Source: Flavihumibacter soli
Lineage (GTDB): Bacteria > Bacteroidota > Bacteroidia > Sphingobacteriales > Sphingobacteriaceae
Direction: 5' to 3'
NCBI RefSeq assembly: GCF_010692725.1
Contig: NZ_JAAFZB010000096.1
Span: 310,001-374,000 of the forward strand
Length of the DNA stretch: 64,000 nucleotides
The notes beneath the pieces were generated by a model that searched no databases, was not told where the DNA came from, and worked only from the letters and a program-made list of their open reading frames with translations. The position numbers were made by a program, and so were the translations under genes. Positions 51,992 through 60,416 of this stretch are shown here, one piece after another; the stretch's first letter is position 1, and each line of letters starts with the position of its first letter.

Positions 51992-52676
51992 ATTAACTTG
52001 CATAATCATTGAGGACGAACCCTTAGCTGCCAAAGTTCTCTCGGACTACATTCAGCAGGTACCCTTCCTCGAATTGCAGGGAACTTTTAAGGATGCTATC
52101 CTGGCAACAGAATACCTGCGCGATAACAGCGCTGACCTGATGTTCCTGGACATCCACCTGCCTAAATTAAAAGGAATGGCCTTTTTGAAAACCCTCAGTC
52201 AGCCGCCAGCGGTGATCATCACAACCGCCTACCACCAATATGCGGTCGAAGGATTTGCCTTAAACGTCACCGATTACCTCTTAAAGCCCATTGAATTCGA
52301 ACGCTTCCTGGTGGCTGTAAATAAAATAAGAGTAAAGAATACCGAAAATATCCGGGCACAGGAGATCAAAGATTTTATCTTTCTGAACATCCAGAAAAAA
52401 AAGGTAAAGATCCAGTTCTCTGACATCGTTTATATCGAAAGCCAGCGGGAGTATATCCGGATCGTCACAACAAAGAATGAGTTTATTTCCAAAATGAGTA
52501 CCCATGAAATGGAAGATCTCTTACCCCCTAAGCTGTTTAAAAGGATTCACCGGTCATTTATCGTTTCGATCGGTAAAATAGAATCTTACAGCGCGGAGAT
52601 GGTTGAAGTGAATGGAGTTTCAATCCCGATCGGCCGGGGCTACAGAGATGTGATAGAAGATCTTCTGTCCCGTTGA
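51984..52676 (+). CDS. LytTR-family response regulator
   Basis: The start is taken at the ATG at 51984 (MSKLTCIIIEDEP), inside the kinase's last codons, because the receiver fold begins there; an ATG 45 bases upstream would add non-homologous sequence. The receiver domain (1-120) has the acidic pair in IIEDEPLA, the phospho-acceptor Asp in LMFLDIHLPK, the Thr in VIITTAYHQY and the Lys in DYLLKPIEF. The LytTR DNA-binding domain (about 130-230) has FSDIVYIESQREYIRIVTTK and FKRIHRSFIVSIGKIESYSA. It makes a pair with the preceding kinase. Confidence 0.94.
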   Translation: MSKLTCIIIEDEPLAAKVLSDYIQQVPFLELQGTFKDAILATEYLRDNSADLMFLDIHLPKLKGMAFLKTLSQPPAVIITTAYHQYAVEGFALNVTDYLLKPIEFERFLVAVNKIRVKNTENIRAQEIKDFIFLNIQKKKVKIQFSDIVYIESQREYIRIVTTKNEFISKMSTHEMEDLLPPKLFKRIHRSFIVSIGKIESYSAEMVEVNGVSIPIGRGYRDVIEDLLSR

Positions 52677-52682
52677 GGACAC

Positions 52683-52710
52683 AAAAAAGCCCTCACTGCA
52701 AAGTGAAGGC
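52683..52710 (-). terminator. Rho-independent terminator of the cold shock gene
   Basis: On the minus strand GCCTTCACT-TTGC-AGTGAGGGC forms a 9-bp stem with one mismatch, followed by six T. It sits 20 bases behind the stop of the cold shock gene and close after the response-regulator stop on the other strand. Confidence 0.75.
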
Positions 52711-52730
52711 GATACGGTTCGATTGTTTAA

Positions 52731-52922
52731 CTAAACTACCTTTACGTTAACCGCGTTTTCACCTTTACGGCCTTGCTCTACTTCGTATTCAACTGTATCG
52801 TTTTCACGAATTGAATCGATAAGACCTGAAGCGTGAACAAATACTTCTGCTCCACCGGCACTTGGTGTGATGAATCCAAACCCTTTTGTTTCATTGAAAA
52901 ACTTTACTGTACCTTGTTTCAT
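52731..52922 (-). CDS. Cold shock domain protein (CspA family)
   Basis: RNA chaperone of 63 residues made of a single cold shock domain. The start is at 52922 (MKQGTVKFFNETKGFGFITP); the open frame extends 43 codons further upstream, but that part is not cold-shock-like. The RNP1 motif KGFGFI and RNP2-like VFVHASG are intact, and the end GENAVNVKVV closes the barrel. Genes of this family normally have long structured 5' leaders. The DNA from 52923 to about 53060 is gene-free and would be that leader, although no specific element was recognised. Confidence 0.95.
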   Translation of the reverse strand: MKQGTVKFFNETKGFGFITPSAGGAEVFVHASGLIDSIRENDTVEYEVEQGRKGENAVNVKVV

Positions 52923-53089
52923 TTTACTGTAATTTAAGCTTAAAATTATTTTGACGGTATTGCACAAACATCGGTCCATTAAATTCGATCCGCCCAATTC
53001 TCCTGAATTTATGGTTGATTGTGAATACTCAGGCATTCTCGATCCTGACAAATTCTGGTGAAATAAGTATTCTTGCCTCCAAAATCTAA

Positions 53090-53126
53090 ATACTAAGTAC
53101 TAATTGCTAAGTACTAAATACTAAAC
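53090..53126. repeat. ATACTAAGTACTAA repeats before the acetyltransferase gene
   Basis: ATACTAAGTACTAA (53090-53103) is followed by two more partial units (CTAAGTACTAAATACTAAAC). A perfect 14-base copy in inverted orientation lies at 53822-53835, so the next gene is framed by inverted repeats. Confidence 0.75.
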
Positions 53127-53129
53127 TCT

Positions 53130-53825
53130 ATGGATCATATACTGGATAACCCTGCGTGGAATGCGATGCTGTCGTTCAACAGCCACCTGGCTATCGGGAA
53201 TGATGAGATTCGGTATTTCCCGGAAGCAGTAGGTCCGTTTGCCGGTTTGAAAGATCCCGGGAAAGAATCACTAATGCAATTGTTCGACCTTCTGCCTGCC
53301 GGCCGGATTACCGCAACAGTTACCGCCGCGCCCCTCGAGATCCCTTCATGCTGGACGATCCTTTATGAAGCTTCCCTGCTGCAAATGACAGGCGAAAACT
53401 TTAGTTCCCCACGATACGATCAGCATGAGATCGTTGCCCTCGGAACAGAACACGTACCCCTGATGATCAGCCTTACTAAACTCACTAACCCGGGCCCTTT
53501 TGCGGAACGTACAATTGAATTTGGCAATTATACCGGTATATTTAAGTCCGGCGAGTTGGTTGCCATGGCCGGACAGCGAATGCATGCTTTTGACTACATC
53601 GAGATCAGTGCTGTTTGTACACATCCGGACCATGCTGGAAAGGGTTATGGAAGGACGCTGCTCGCCGGGCAAGCTGAACGCATATTATCCTCCGAAAGCA
53701 TACCCTACCTTCATGTCAGGAAGGATAATGCGACCGCCATCAGGTTATATGAGCAATCAGGATTCAGGGTCCGCAGTGAAATGATGTTTTATGTACTTGA
53801 GAAACCGGAAGCAACTAGTTTTTAG
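53130..53825 (+). CDS. GNAT-family N-acetyltransferase (FR47-like)
   Basis: Acetyl-CoA dependent acyltransferase of 231 residues. The C-terminal GNAT domain (about 115-225) has IEISAVCTHPDHAGKGYGRT, the acetyl-CoA-binding Q/R-x-x-G-x-G/A loop being HAGKGYGR, and HVRKDNATAIRLYEQSGFRV, typical of the FR47/RimI group. The N-terminal 110 residues are a weaker domain, perhaps a degenerate second GNAT unit. The last codons (TSF and stop) are made of the flanking repeat. The substrate is unknown. Confidence 0.88.
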   Translation: MDHILDNPAWNAMLSFNSHLAIGNDEIRYFPEAVGPFAGLKDPGKESLMQLFDLLPAGRITATVTAAPLEIPSCWTILYEASLLQMTGENFSSPRYDQHEIVALGTEHVPLMISLTKLTNPGPFAERTIEFGNYTGIFKSGELVAMAGQRMHAFDYIEISAVCTHPDHAGKGYGRTLLAGQAERILSSESIPYLHVRKDNATAIRLYEQSGFRVRSEMMFYVLEKPEATSF

Positions 53826-53906
53826 TACTTAGTATATAGTACTTAGTACTTTGCATATAGTACCCAGTATATCTAACATCTAATATCTAATATCTCACAT
53901 CTAACT
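53822..53906. repeat. Low-complexity repeat tract after the acetyltransferase gene
   Basis: TTAGTACTTAGTAT (53822-53835) is the inverted partner of 53090-53103. Further TAGTACTTAGTACTTT-type units follow, and then TCTAACATCTAATATCTAAT and ATCTCACATCTAAC, the vocabulary found at 6480-6515 and 46313-46347. The tract runs up to 2 bases before the next start codon, so it is transcribed as that gene's leader. Confidence 0.75.
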
Positions 53907-53908
53907 AC

Positions 53909-54577
53909 ATGTTCCTCGGACATTTCGCAATCGCCCTTGGGGCAAAAAAAGCTGCTCCCAGGGTATCACTGGGCATCCTTTTCCTGTCAGCACAGTTCCT
54001 GGACCTGCTGTGGCCGACCTTACTGTTACTCGGCATCGAAAGCGTTGAGATACAACCCGGGATCACCGCCTTTACCCCGCTTAATTTCACCAGCTATCCT
54101 TATTCACACAGCCTGTTAATGGTTACAGGCTGGTCAGTGCTGATTGGCGGAATCTATTACATAATCTCGCGAGAAAAGCGGTCATCCATCATCCTTGCCC
54201 TTTGTGTTGCCAGTCACTGGTTCCTCGACCTTGTCATGCACCGGCCTGATCTGCCTTTGCTACCCAACAGCCCGGTGAAGGTTGGAATGGGCTTATGGAA
54301 TTCCGTGCCCGGTTCACTGATCGTCGAATTGCTGCTTTTTGCCGCAGGCCTTTATATCTACTTAAAAACGACACGGCCAAAAAATAAGACCGGTGTTTAC
54401 TCTTTCCGGGCGCTCATCGTTTTCCTACTGATCATCCACCTGTCGAATGCCTTCGGTCCGCCGCCACCCTCTGTTGAAGGCATTGCATGGGCAGGGCAGC
54501 TGCAATGGCTGTTAGTGATCTGGGCATTCTGGGCTGACCGCAACCGGGAGGTTATTAGCCCGGCAGATCCTGGTTAG
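53909..54577 (+). CDS. Polytopic membrane protein, metal-dependent-hydrolase-like (DUF457/YdjM type)
   Basis: A protein of 222 residues with about six membrane segments. It opens with MFLGHFAIALGAKKAAPRVS, and His/Asp residues at membrane edges (GHFAIALG, SAQFLDLLWP, YPYSHSLLM, SHWFLDLVMHRPD) resemble the YdjM/DUF457 family of membrane-bound predicted metal-dependent hydrolases. The hydrolase annotation rests on the His/Asp pattern only. The tail DRNREVISPADPG is cytoplasmic. The gene begins right after a dispersed repeat. Confidence 0.75.
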   Translation: MFLGHFAIALGAKKAAPRVSLGILFLSAQFLDLLWPTLLLLGIESVEIQPGITAFTPLNFTSYPYSHSLLMVTGWSVLIGGIYYIISREKRSSIILALCVASHWFLDLVMHRPDLPLLPNSPVKVGMGLWNSVPGSLIVELLLFAAGLYIYLKTTRPKNKTGVYSFRALIVFLLIIHLSNAFGPPPPSVEGIAWAGQLQWLLVIWAFWADRNREVISPADPG

Positions 54578-54650
54578 AAGGATTAATATTATCGGCGCTT
54601 AATGTTTTCAAAACCTTGCGAATTACTAATATATTTAGCAATTTTGCCAT

Positions 54651-55004
54651 ATGGCAGGCAGGTACAGAAGCGAAGACAGAAGTTCAGATTTTAATCATGA
54701 CTTTACCCAGCTACCTGTGGCCGAACGCCCGAATACAAAACGCTGCTCGCAGATTGCAGAGGAAGCGCTCGCCCGGAAACACTGGCTTTTCGATCCGAAG
54801 GAAAGGCAATGGTACAGTCCAGAAGAACTCAACGAACAATACGGTCGCGTAGGTAAAGGTGCCGAGGAGCTGCTTCAGCGCCTGCAAAGCCGTGACCCCC
54901 TGGAAGGGATCATCGCCGGACATAAGAAAATAGAAACCCTTCGAATCATGGTGGAAGAGTTTTCAGTCCGCGTAGCCAAGTACTTCCGAAAAAAGGTAAG
55001 GTAG
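54651..55004 (+). CDS. Hypothetical protein, 117 aa
   Basis: I do not recognise this protein. It is small, hydrophilic and rich in charged residues, with a recognisable middle phrase HWLFDPKERQWYSPEELNEQ and a basic helical end ETLRIMVEEFSVRVAKYFRK. It has no signal peptide or membrane segment. The ATG at 54651 gives a protein of better composition than the alternative frame starting at 54616, so this frame was chosen. It is flanked by gene-free DNA. The helical end with YFRKKVR might bind nucleic acid; this is a guess. Confidence 0.6.
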   Translation: MAGRYRSEDRSSDFNHDFTQLPVAERPNTKRCSQIAEEALARKHWLFDPKERQWYSPEELNEQYGRVGKGAEELLQRLQSRDPLEGIIAGHKKIETLRIMVEEFSVRVAKYFRKKVR

Positions 55005-55370
55005 GCTCCTCTCCACGTTATCCGGATTTCAATAATTCCGCCGAACAACTAACAATTTAAAATCCTTTTGGGCACGCAAAGCAAAATAAGAGAACACAAA
55101 GTGCGCAAAGCCTACCCTCTACCCTAAAATCAATGAGTCTGATAACAAACTTTGCGATCTCTGCGTCTTAATCTCTGCGACCATTGTGAAATAAATAGCC
55201 TCCTAAAGTTAGCTTCCTTGTTTTTAGAATCATGAGACTCTCCCGATAGATCGGACAAGGCTGACACCTGATAGCTGATAGCTGACAGCTATCTAAACAT
55301 CCCCGCCTATCACTTGTTGCTGAACAAATCAGAAGCACGAAATACCTCAATCTCAATAAAGAATTTATCC
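55005..55370. repeat. Gene-free stretch composed of dispersed repeats
   Basis: No gene is visible here. The DNA holds GGGCACGCAAAGCAAAATAA, AGAACACAAAGTGCGCAAAG, ACTTTGCGATCTCTGCGTCT followed by TAATCTCTGCGACCATTG, then CTCCCGATAGATCGGAC and GATAGCTGATAGCTGACAGC. These phrases are short and internally repeated, and resemble dispersed intergenic repeats of Bacteroidota. A broken TCCCGAT..ATCGGGA hairpin also occurs at 62976-62995. No -7 element for the next gene was found. Confidence 0.65.
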
Positions 55371-56174
55371 ATGGCAATCAAAGAAAATGTTCAGACAGTT
55401 TTAGTTACCGGGGCAAGTTCCGGCATCGGGCAGGGTATTGCCATCGCGTTCGGTATGCGCGGCGCCAATGTCGTTATCAATTATTACAGCGATGAAAAGG
55501 GTGCAGCCGATACCTTGAAAAAGGTCGAAGCGGGCGGCGGAAAAGGACTCATCCTGAAGGCCGATGTGGGCGAAGAGGATGAAGTTCTCCGGATGTTTAA
55601 GGAAGTTACCGAAGAATTCGACGGCCTGGATGTACTGATTAACAACGCAGGCATACAGGACGACAGCGCTTTCGCGGATATGAGCCTGGAGCAATGGGAG
55701 AACGTGATGAGCACAAACCTCACCGGGCAGTTCCTTTGTGCAAGGGAAGCCATACGGGCTTTCGGAAAACAAAAAGGTCGCGGTGCGAAAGGCAAAGCCA
55801 TCGGAAATATCGTCTTCATCAGCTCGGTTCACGATATCATCCCCTGGGCCGGCCATGTAAACTATGCCTCCTCTAAAGGGGGCATCCTGATGCTGATGAA
55901 ATCCCTTGCCCTGGAAGTAGCGCCTCAAAAGATCCGTGTGAATGCCATCTCCCCCGGTGCCATTGCTACGGATATCAACGATGAGGTCTGGAAGGATAAG
56001 AAGAAGAAAAAGGATCTCCTGGAGCTGATCCCGTATAAGCGTATTGGCCTGCCCGAGGATATCGCCAATGTTGCCGTCTTCCTCGCATCGCCTGACAGCG
56101 ACTATATCACGGGTACAACCATTTATGTCGATGGCGGGATGACGCTTTATCCCGGCTTCGTGGAAAACGGCTAG
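55371..56174 (+). CDS. Short-chain dehydrogenase/reductase (glucose 1-dehydrogenase-like)
   Basis: NAD(P)-dependent oxidoreductase of 267 residues from the ATG at 55371 (MAIKENVQTVLVTGASSGIG); the open frame upstream adds a non-conserved stretch. The cofactor loop TGASSGIGQG, the NNAG motif, the catalytic Ser in VFISSVHD and the Tyr-x3-Lys in NYASSKGG are all present. The family end TGTTIYVDGGMTLYPGF fits glucose 1-dehydrogenase-like classical SDRs. An unusual Lys-rich insert (WKDKKKKKDLLELI) lies near residue 210. The substrate is not provable. Confidence 0.93.
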   Translation: MAIKENVQTVLVTGASSGIGQGIAIAFGMRGANVVINYYSDEKGAADTLKKVEAGGGKGLILKADVGEEDEVLRMFKEVTEEFDGLDVLINNAGIQDDSAFADMSLEQWENVMSTNLTGQFLCAREAIRAFGKQKGRGAKGKAIGNIVFISSVHDIIPWAGHVNYASSKGGILMLMKSLALEVAPQKIRVNAISPGAIATDINDEVWKDKKKKKDLLELIPYKRIGLPEDIANVAVFLASPDSDYITGTTIYVDGGMTLYPGFVENG

Positions 56175-56267
56175 GCAGTAAGCCCCCTGCCTCGCTTCTT
56201 AATTTCCTTTTAATCATTATATTAGACGTAGGTAACAATCATTTTTCAATCAAACCCTACGCTTCAT

Positions 56268-59200
56268 ATGCTGACCCCCGGAAAGATCTTCACGACCTTA
56301 ATGCTATTCTTTTGCTGCAATTCCTCAACAGCTCTTTATGCCCAGGGCACAGGCCTGTTACGACAGCCCGACCTGAGTGCCTCATCGATAACCTTTGAAT
56401 ATGGCGGCGACATATGGGTCTGCCCAAAAGCCGGCGGCGAGGCCCGCCGGATAACGAGCACTGCCGCGGTTGAAGGCAATCCTCATTTCTCGCCGGACGG
56501 GCAGTGGATCGCCTTCAGTTCGAACCGCTCAGGCATCCATGCCGTTTATATCGTACCCTCGCAGGGCGGAACTCCTACCCGGCTGAGCTGGTACCCCGCC
56601 GCATCCTTTCCCCGCGGCTGGTCGCCGGATGGCAAGCAGGTGATCTATGCTTCCGGCAGGGAATCGGCTCCAACGGGCTACAACCGTTTATGGACCGTCT
56701 CGGTGAAGGGCGGACCCGCATCAGTGCTTCCCGCGCCATGGGCGTTCGATGGCAACTATTCGCCCGACGGCACTAAGATGATCGTCGACAGGGTGAGCCG
56801 CTGGGATGGTGAATGGCGGCATTACCGCGGCGGCCAGAACACGGCCCTGCAGGTCCTCGATCTGAAAACCCTCGCAGAAGAATCCCTGCCGTTTGAAGGC
56901 AGTATGGACATCCATCCCGTCTGGCTGAACCAGGAGATCTTCTTCCTGTCAGACCGCGATTTTATTATGAATGTCTGGGCGTACAACCCGGCTACGAAAG
57001 CTTTACGCCAGGTTACCACGCAGAAAGAAGGGGATATCAAATGGCTGGAAGGCGACGGTAAAGAACTGGTATATGAACACAGGGGCTTCCTTCACCTGCT
57101 CGATCCCGCATCCGGTAAAAGCAGGCAGCTGGAGATTAAGGTGACCGGCGATTTCCCATGGGCCGAAACACGTTCAGAAAATGTAACCAATAAGATTACA
57201 GCAGCTTCCCTCTCGCCCACCGGCAAAAGGATTCTGCTCGAGGCCAGGGGCGAAATATTCACGGTTCCGGTAGAGAACGGCGACCCGCGAAACCTGACCC
57301 AGAGTTCGGGCGCCGCCGACCGCAGGCCGGTATGGTCGCCCGACGGGAAGCAGATCGCCTGGTTCACCGATAAAGGCGAACAGTCTTATTCCTTATACAT
57401 CACCGACCAGGAAGGAACTAAGCCTCCTCGCAAGATCGCTATCGGCGAGAGTAAACTCGGTTGGGACCCGGCGTGGTCGCCCGACGGCAAATACATCGCC
57501 TTTGCGGACAACGCGGTGATCCTGAAAGTGGTCGAATTATCCAGTGGTCTGATCAGCAATATTGACACCGGTGGCACCAACCTCGATCGCGGCAATATGG
57601 GTCTGACCTGGTCGCCCGACAGCAAGTGGCTGGCCTATACGAAGTCGGCGCCCAACAATTTCCGGAATATTATGGTCTGGTCTGCGGGCACTAAAAAGAC
57701 CCGCCCGGCAAGCGACCCGATGGCAGACGCCTTCTCACCTGCCTGGGATCTTAACGGCCGCTACCTGTATTTCCTGGCCAGCACCAATGTTGCCCTGGGA
57801 TCCGGCTGGGCCAATACCAGTTCGCAGCAGGCCAAACCGACCTTCGCGGCCTACCTCACCATCCTGCGGAAAGACGATGCGAATCCCTTCCCATTGAAGA
57901 CGGACGAAGAGCCCGTCACCCCGGCGGCCGCACCTAAGCCGGCTGCCAAAGATAAAAAGGACGACAAAAGCAAAGAGGAAACGAAGCCACCCGTATCGGT
58001 GCGTATCGACTGGGAACAGCTCGACCGGCGTATTATTGCTATCCCGATACCCGTGGGTGAATACGACGGCATGCTTGCCGGTCCGAAAGGCAGCGTCCTC
58101 ATCATATCCGGCCAGGCACTCAGCAAATATATTGTAGAGGACAAGAAAATGGAGGAGATCGTCAAGGGAGCCTCCCAGTTCGCGGTTTCCGCCAACGGCG
58201 AAAAGCTGCTGTTCAAATCCGGCGCTGACTGGCGGGTGGTAGCGACAGCAAAACCGGCCGGCCCTTCCGACGGCAAGGTGACCATGAACCTGCGGATGAA
58301 CCTCAACCGTGAAGAGGAATGGAAACAGATTTTCAACGAAGCCTGGACCTATCAGCGCGATTATTTCTACGACCGCGGCATGCACGGGCGTGACTGGAAG
58401 GCGGTGTGGGACTATTACTCGCCCATGGCAGCTTTCGTGAAGCACCGCACCGACCTGAGCTATCTGCTCGACCAGCTTGGCGGCGAAGCATCGGTGGGCC
58501 ATAGCTTTGTCTTCGGCGGCGACTTTCCCGCCCTCGACACGTCGCGCGTCGGCGTACTGGGAGCCGATCTCGTCGCCGAATCCGGCAGGTGGAAGATCAA
58601 AAGGATCTTTACCACAGAAAGCTGGAATCCCGGCCTGATTGCCCCGCTTTCCCAGCCCGCCCTGAAGGTGAAGGAAGGCGACTTCATCATTGCCATCAAT
58701 GGCAGGCCGCTGACCGCCAACGACGACCCCTATGAACTCCTGGACGGCACGGCGAAGATGCAAACCCTCTTATCGGTAAATACGAAGCCGGAGGCTGAAG
58801 GCGCCTGGACCATCAAGGTGCAGCCTACCGAGAATGAAAATACCCTGCGGCAGCTTGCCTGGGTGGAAGACAACCGCCGCAAGGTTGATGAGCTATCCAA
58901 AGGCAAGCTGGGCTACGTGTGGGTTCCCAATACCGGGGGCGCGGGATTCAATTCCTTCAACCGCTACTACTTCGCGCAGCAGGATAAGCAGGGTGCCGTG
59001 ATAGACGAGCGTTTCAACGGCGGGGGCCTGCTCGACGACTATATGGTCGACCTGATGGTGCGCCGACTGCGGGCAGCAATAAGCAATGAAGTTCCCGTTG
59101 GCAAGCCAATGCGCCTGCCCGCCGGGATCCTCGGTCCAAAGGTTTTGCTCATCAACGAGCTGGCCGGCTCGGGCGGCGATTTCTTCCCATGGGTATTCCG

Positions 59201-59528
59201 GCAGCAGAAGGTCGGCCCGCTGATCGGTACCCGCACCTGGGGCGGACTGGTAAAATCCTCCGTCCACTATGGCTTTATCGATGGCGGGGCCATGACCGCA
59301 CCAGACAACGGCATCTTCGACCCGGTTCAGAATAAATGGGTCGCAGAAAACATGGGCGTCGCACCCGATATCGAACAAAAGATTAGCGCAGCAGCCGTAG
59401 CGAAAGGCCGCGATCTCCAGCTGGAAAGAGCCGTGGACGAAGCCCTGAAATTATTGCAGAAGGAACCCTGGCCGGAAGTAAAAAATCCGCCGTACTCAAC
59501 ACCGGCAAAGGCTGCCGCGAACAAATAA
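56268..59528 (+). CDS. Tricorn-like protease (PD40 propellers, PDZ, S41 domain)
   Basis: Large exported serine protease of 1086 residues with a signal peptide (about 1-26, ending LYAQ). WD40-like PD40 repeats (about 35-530) form one or two propellers, with blades of the type PDGQWIAFSSNRSG and SPDGKYIAFAD. A charged, Pro- and Lys-rich linker (about 545-575) follows, then a tricorn C1-like helix region, a PDZ domain (about 765-860) and an S41 catalytic core with Ser968 in NELAGSGGDFFPWVF and a His in GEASVGHSFVFGG. The role is peptide degradation; archaeal tricorn is cytosolic, whereas this one is periplasmic. It is a single gene in visibly G+C-richer DNA. Confidence 0.93.
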   Translation: MLTPGKIFTTLMLFFCCNSSTALYAQGTGLLRQPDLSASSITFEYGGDIWVCPKAGGEARRITSTAAVEGNPHFSPDGQWIAFSSNRSGIHAVYIVPSQGGTPTRLSWYPAASFPRGWSPDGKQVIYASGRESAPTGYNRLWTVSVKGGPASVLPAPWAFDGNYSPDGTKMIVDRVSRWDGEWRHYRGGQNTALQVLDLKTLAEESLPFEGSMDIHPVWLNQEIFFLSDRDFIMNVWAYNPATKALRQVTTQKEGDIKWLEGDGKELVYEHRGFLHLLDPASGKSRQLEIKVTGDFPWAETRSENVTNKITAASLSPTGKRILLEARGEIFTVPVENGDPRNLTQSSGAADRRPVWSPDGKQIAWFTDKGEQSYSLYITDQEGTKPPRKIAIGESKLGWDPAWSPDGKYIAFADNAVILKVVELSSGLISNIDTGGTNLDRGNMGLTWSPDSKWLAYTKSAPNNFRNIMVWSAGTKKTRPASDPMADAFSPAWDLNGRYLYFLASTNVALGSGWANTSSQQAKPTFAAYLTILRKDDANPFPLKTDEEPVTPAAAPKPAAKDKKDDKSKEETKPPVSVRIDWEQLDRRIIAIPIPVGEYDGMLAGPKGSVLIISGQALSKYIVEDKKMEEIVKGASQFAVSANGEKLLFKSGADWRVVATAKPAGPSDGKVTMNLRMNLNREEEWKQIFNEAWTYQRDYFYDRGMHGRDWKAVWDYYSPMAAFVKHRTDLSYLLDQLGGEASVGHSFVFGGDFPALDTSRVGVLGADLVAESGRWKIKRIFTTESWNPGLIAPLSQPALKVKEGDFIIAINGRPLTANDDPYELLDGTAKMQTLLSVNTKPEAEGAWTIKVQPTENENTLRQLAWVEDNRRKVDELSKGKLGYVWVPNTGGAGFNSFNRYYFAQQDKQGAVIDERFNGGGLLDDYMVDLMVRRLRAAISNEVPVGKPMRLPAGILGPKVLLINELAGSGGDFFPWVFRQQKVGPLIGTRTWGGLVKSSVHYGFIDGGAMTAPDNGIFDPVQNKWVAENMGVAPDIEQKISAAAVAKGRDLQLERAVDEALKLLQKEPWPEVKNPPYSTPAKAAANK

Positions 59529-59534
59529 GTTAAC

Positions 59535-59542
59535 TACTTTTG
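59535..59542 (+). promoter_or_regulatory. Candidate -7 element before exonuclease III
   Basis: TACTTTTG fits TAnnTTTG and lies 43 bases before the ATG at 59586. There is no clear -33 partner, so confidence is low. Confidence 0.3.
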
Positions 59543-59585
59543 CCTGTGAACAGCAAACTACGTTACATACCCATATAACACATAT

Positions 59586-60365
59586 ATGCCCCAGCTTCAC
59601 CTTGCCAACTGGAATGTCAATGGCATTCGTTCCATCATGAAAAAGGACTTCGTCAAAGATATCCGCTCGATGGCCCCCGATATCCTCTGCCTGCAGGAGA
59701 CTAAGGCCAGTGCCGAGGAGGTGCGGTCGATGTGCGAACTCCTGCCGGAATATAAAGCTTATGTCAATTCGTCGAAAGCCCGAAAAGGCTATTCCGGCAC
59801 GGCCATACTCAGCAAAACAGAACCCATGAGCGTCACCTTCGACATGAACGTCGAGGAACATGATCAGGAAGGCCGGGTGATTACGGCAGAGTATGAGCAA
59901 TTCTACCTGGTTACTGTTTACCAACCCAATTCCGGCGACGGTCTTAAGCGGCTGGACTACCGGGAGAAATGGGACGTCGACTTCATGACCTATGTCAGCG
60001 GGCTAAATCTCAGGAAGCCGGTCATTATAGCCGGCGATTTGAATGTAGCGCACAGTGAGATCGATATTGCGCGGGCTAAGGAAAATTACAACAAGTCCTC
60101 CGGCTATACCCAGCGCGAGATCGATGGCTTCAACAATTTGCTCAATACCGGCTTCGTCGACACCTTCCGCCATTTCCACCCGGAGGAAGTGAAATACACC
60201 TACTGGAACCAGATGTTCAACGCCCGGGCACGCAACCGCGGCTGGCGTATCGACTATTTCCTGGTAAGTACCGCATTGCTGCCTTTTGTCCGCGAAGCGC
60301 TTATCTGCAACGAATACATGGGCTCCGATCATTGTCCCGTGGGACTGAAACTGGAACTGAATTAA
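59586..60365 (+). CDS. xth: Exodeoxyribonuclease III
   Basis: AP endonuclease and 3'-5' exonuclease of base excision repair, 259 residues, EEP fold without a signal peptide. The motifs in order are: NWNVNGIRSIMKKDF, ILCLQETKAS (metal Glu), AGDLNVAHSEIDIA (Asp/Asn), WRIDYFLVS and GSDHCPVGL (catalytic His). The length fits exonuclease III rather than the exported relative at 10414-11226. It is probably monocistronic. Confidence 0.95.
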   Translation: MPQLHLANWNVNGIRSIMKKDFVKDIRSMAPDILCLQETKASAEEVRSMCELLPEYKAYVNSSKARKGYSGTAILSKTEPMSVTFDMNVEEHDQEGRVITAEYEQFYLVTVYQPNSGDGLKRLDYREKWDVDFMTYVSGLNLRKPVIIAGDLNVAHSEIDIARAKENYNKSSGYTQREIDGFNNLLNTGFVDTFRHFHPEEVKYTYWNQMFNARARNRGWRIDYFLVSTALLPFVREALICNEYMGSDHCPVGLKLELN

Positions 60366-60369
60366 GAAA

Positions 60370-60412
60370 AAGGATCAAGGAACAAAGATTAAAGATCAAG
60401 GATTAAAATCAT
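60370..60412. repeat. AAAGATCAAGGATTAAA-type low-complexity repeat
   Basis: AAGGATCAAGGAACAAAGAT and TAAAGATCAAGGATTAAAAT fill the spacer between exonuclease III and the next gene. Inverted copies of GAACAAAG (as CTTTGTTC) occur at 60446-60453 and 60460-60467, inside the next gene's signal peptide codons. Confidence 0.7.
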
Positions 60413-60416
60413 CGAA

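Noticed and set aside
54616-54852. Alternative 78-residue frame overlapping the 117-residue unknown gene
   Set aside because: The frame at 54651 has a longer, more protein-like product with charged helices; the alternative is Arg/Asn-rich and ends abruptly.
57735-58763. 342-codon open frame antisense to the tricorn-like protease
   Set aside because: Long only because the sense gene is G+C-rich with few stops in that frame; the sense protein has domains and catalytic residues, the antisense product has none.
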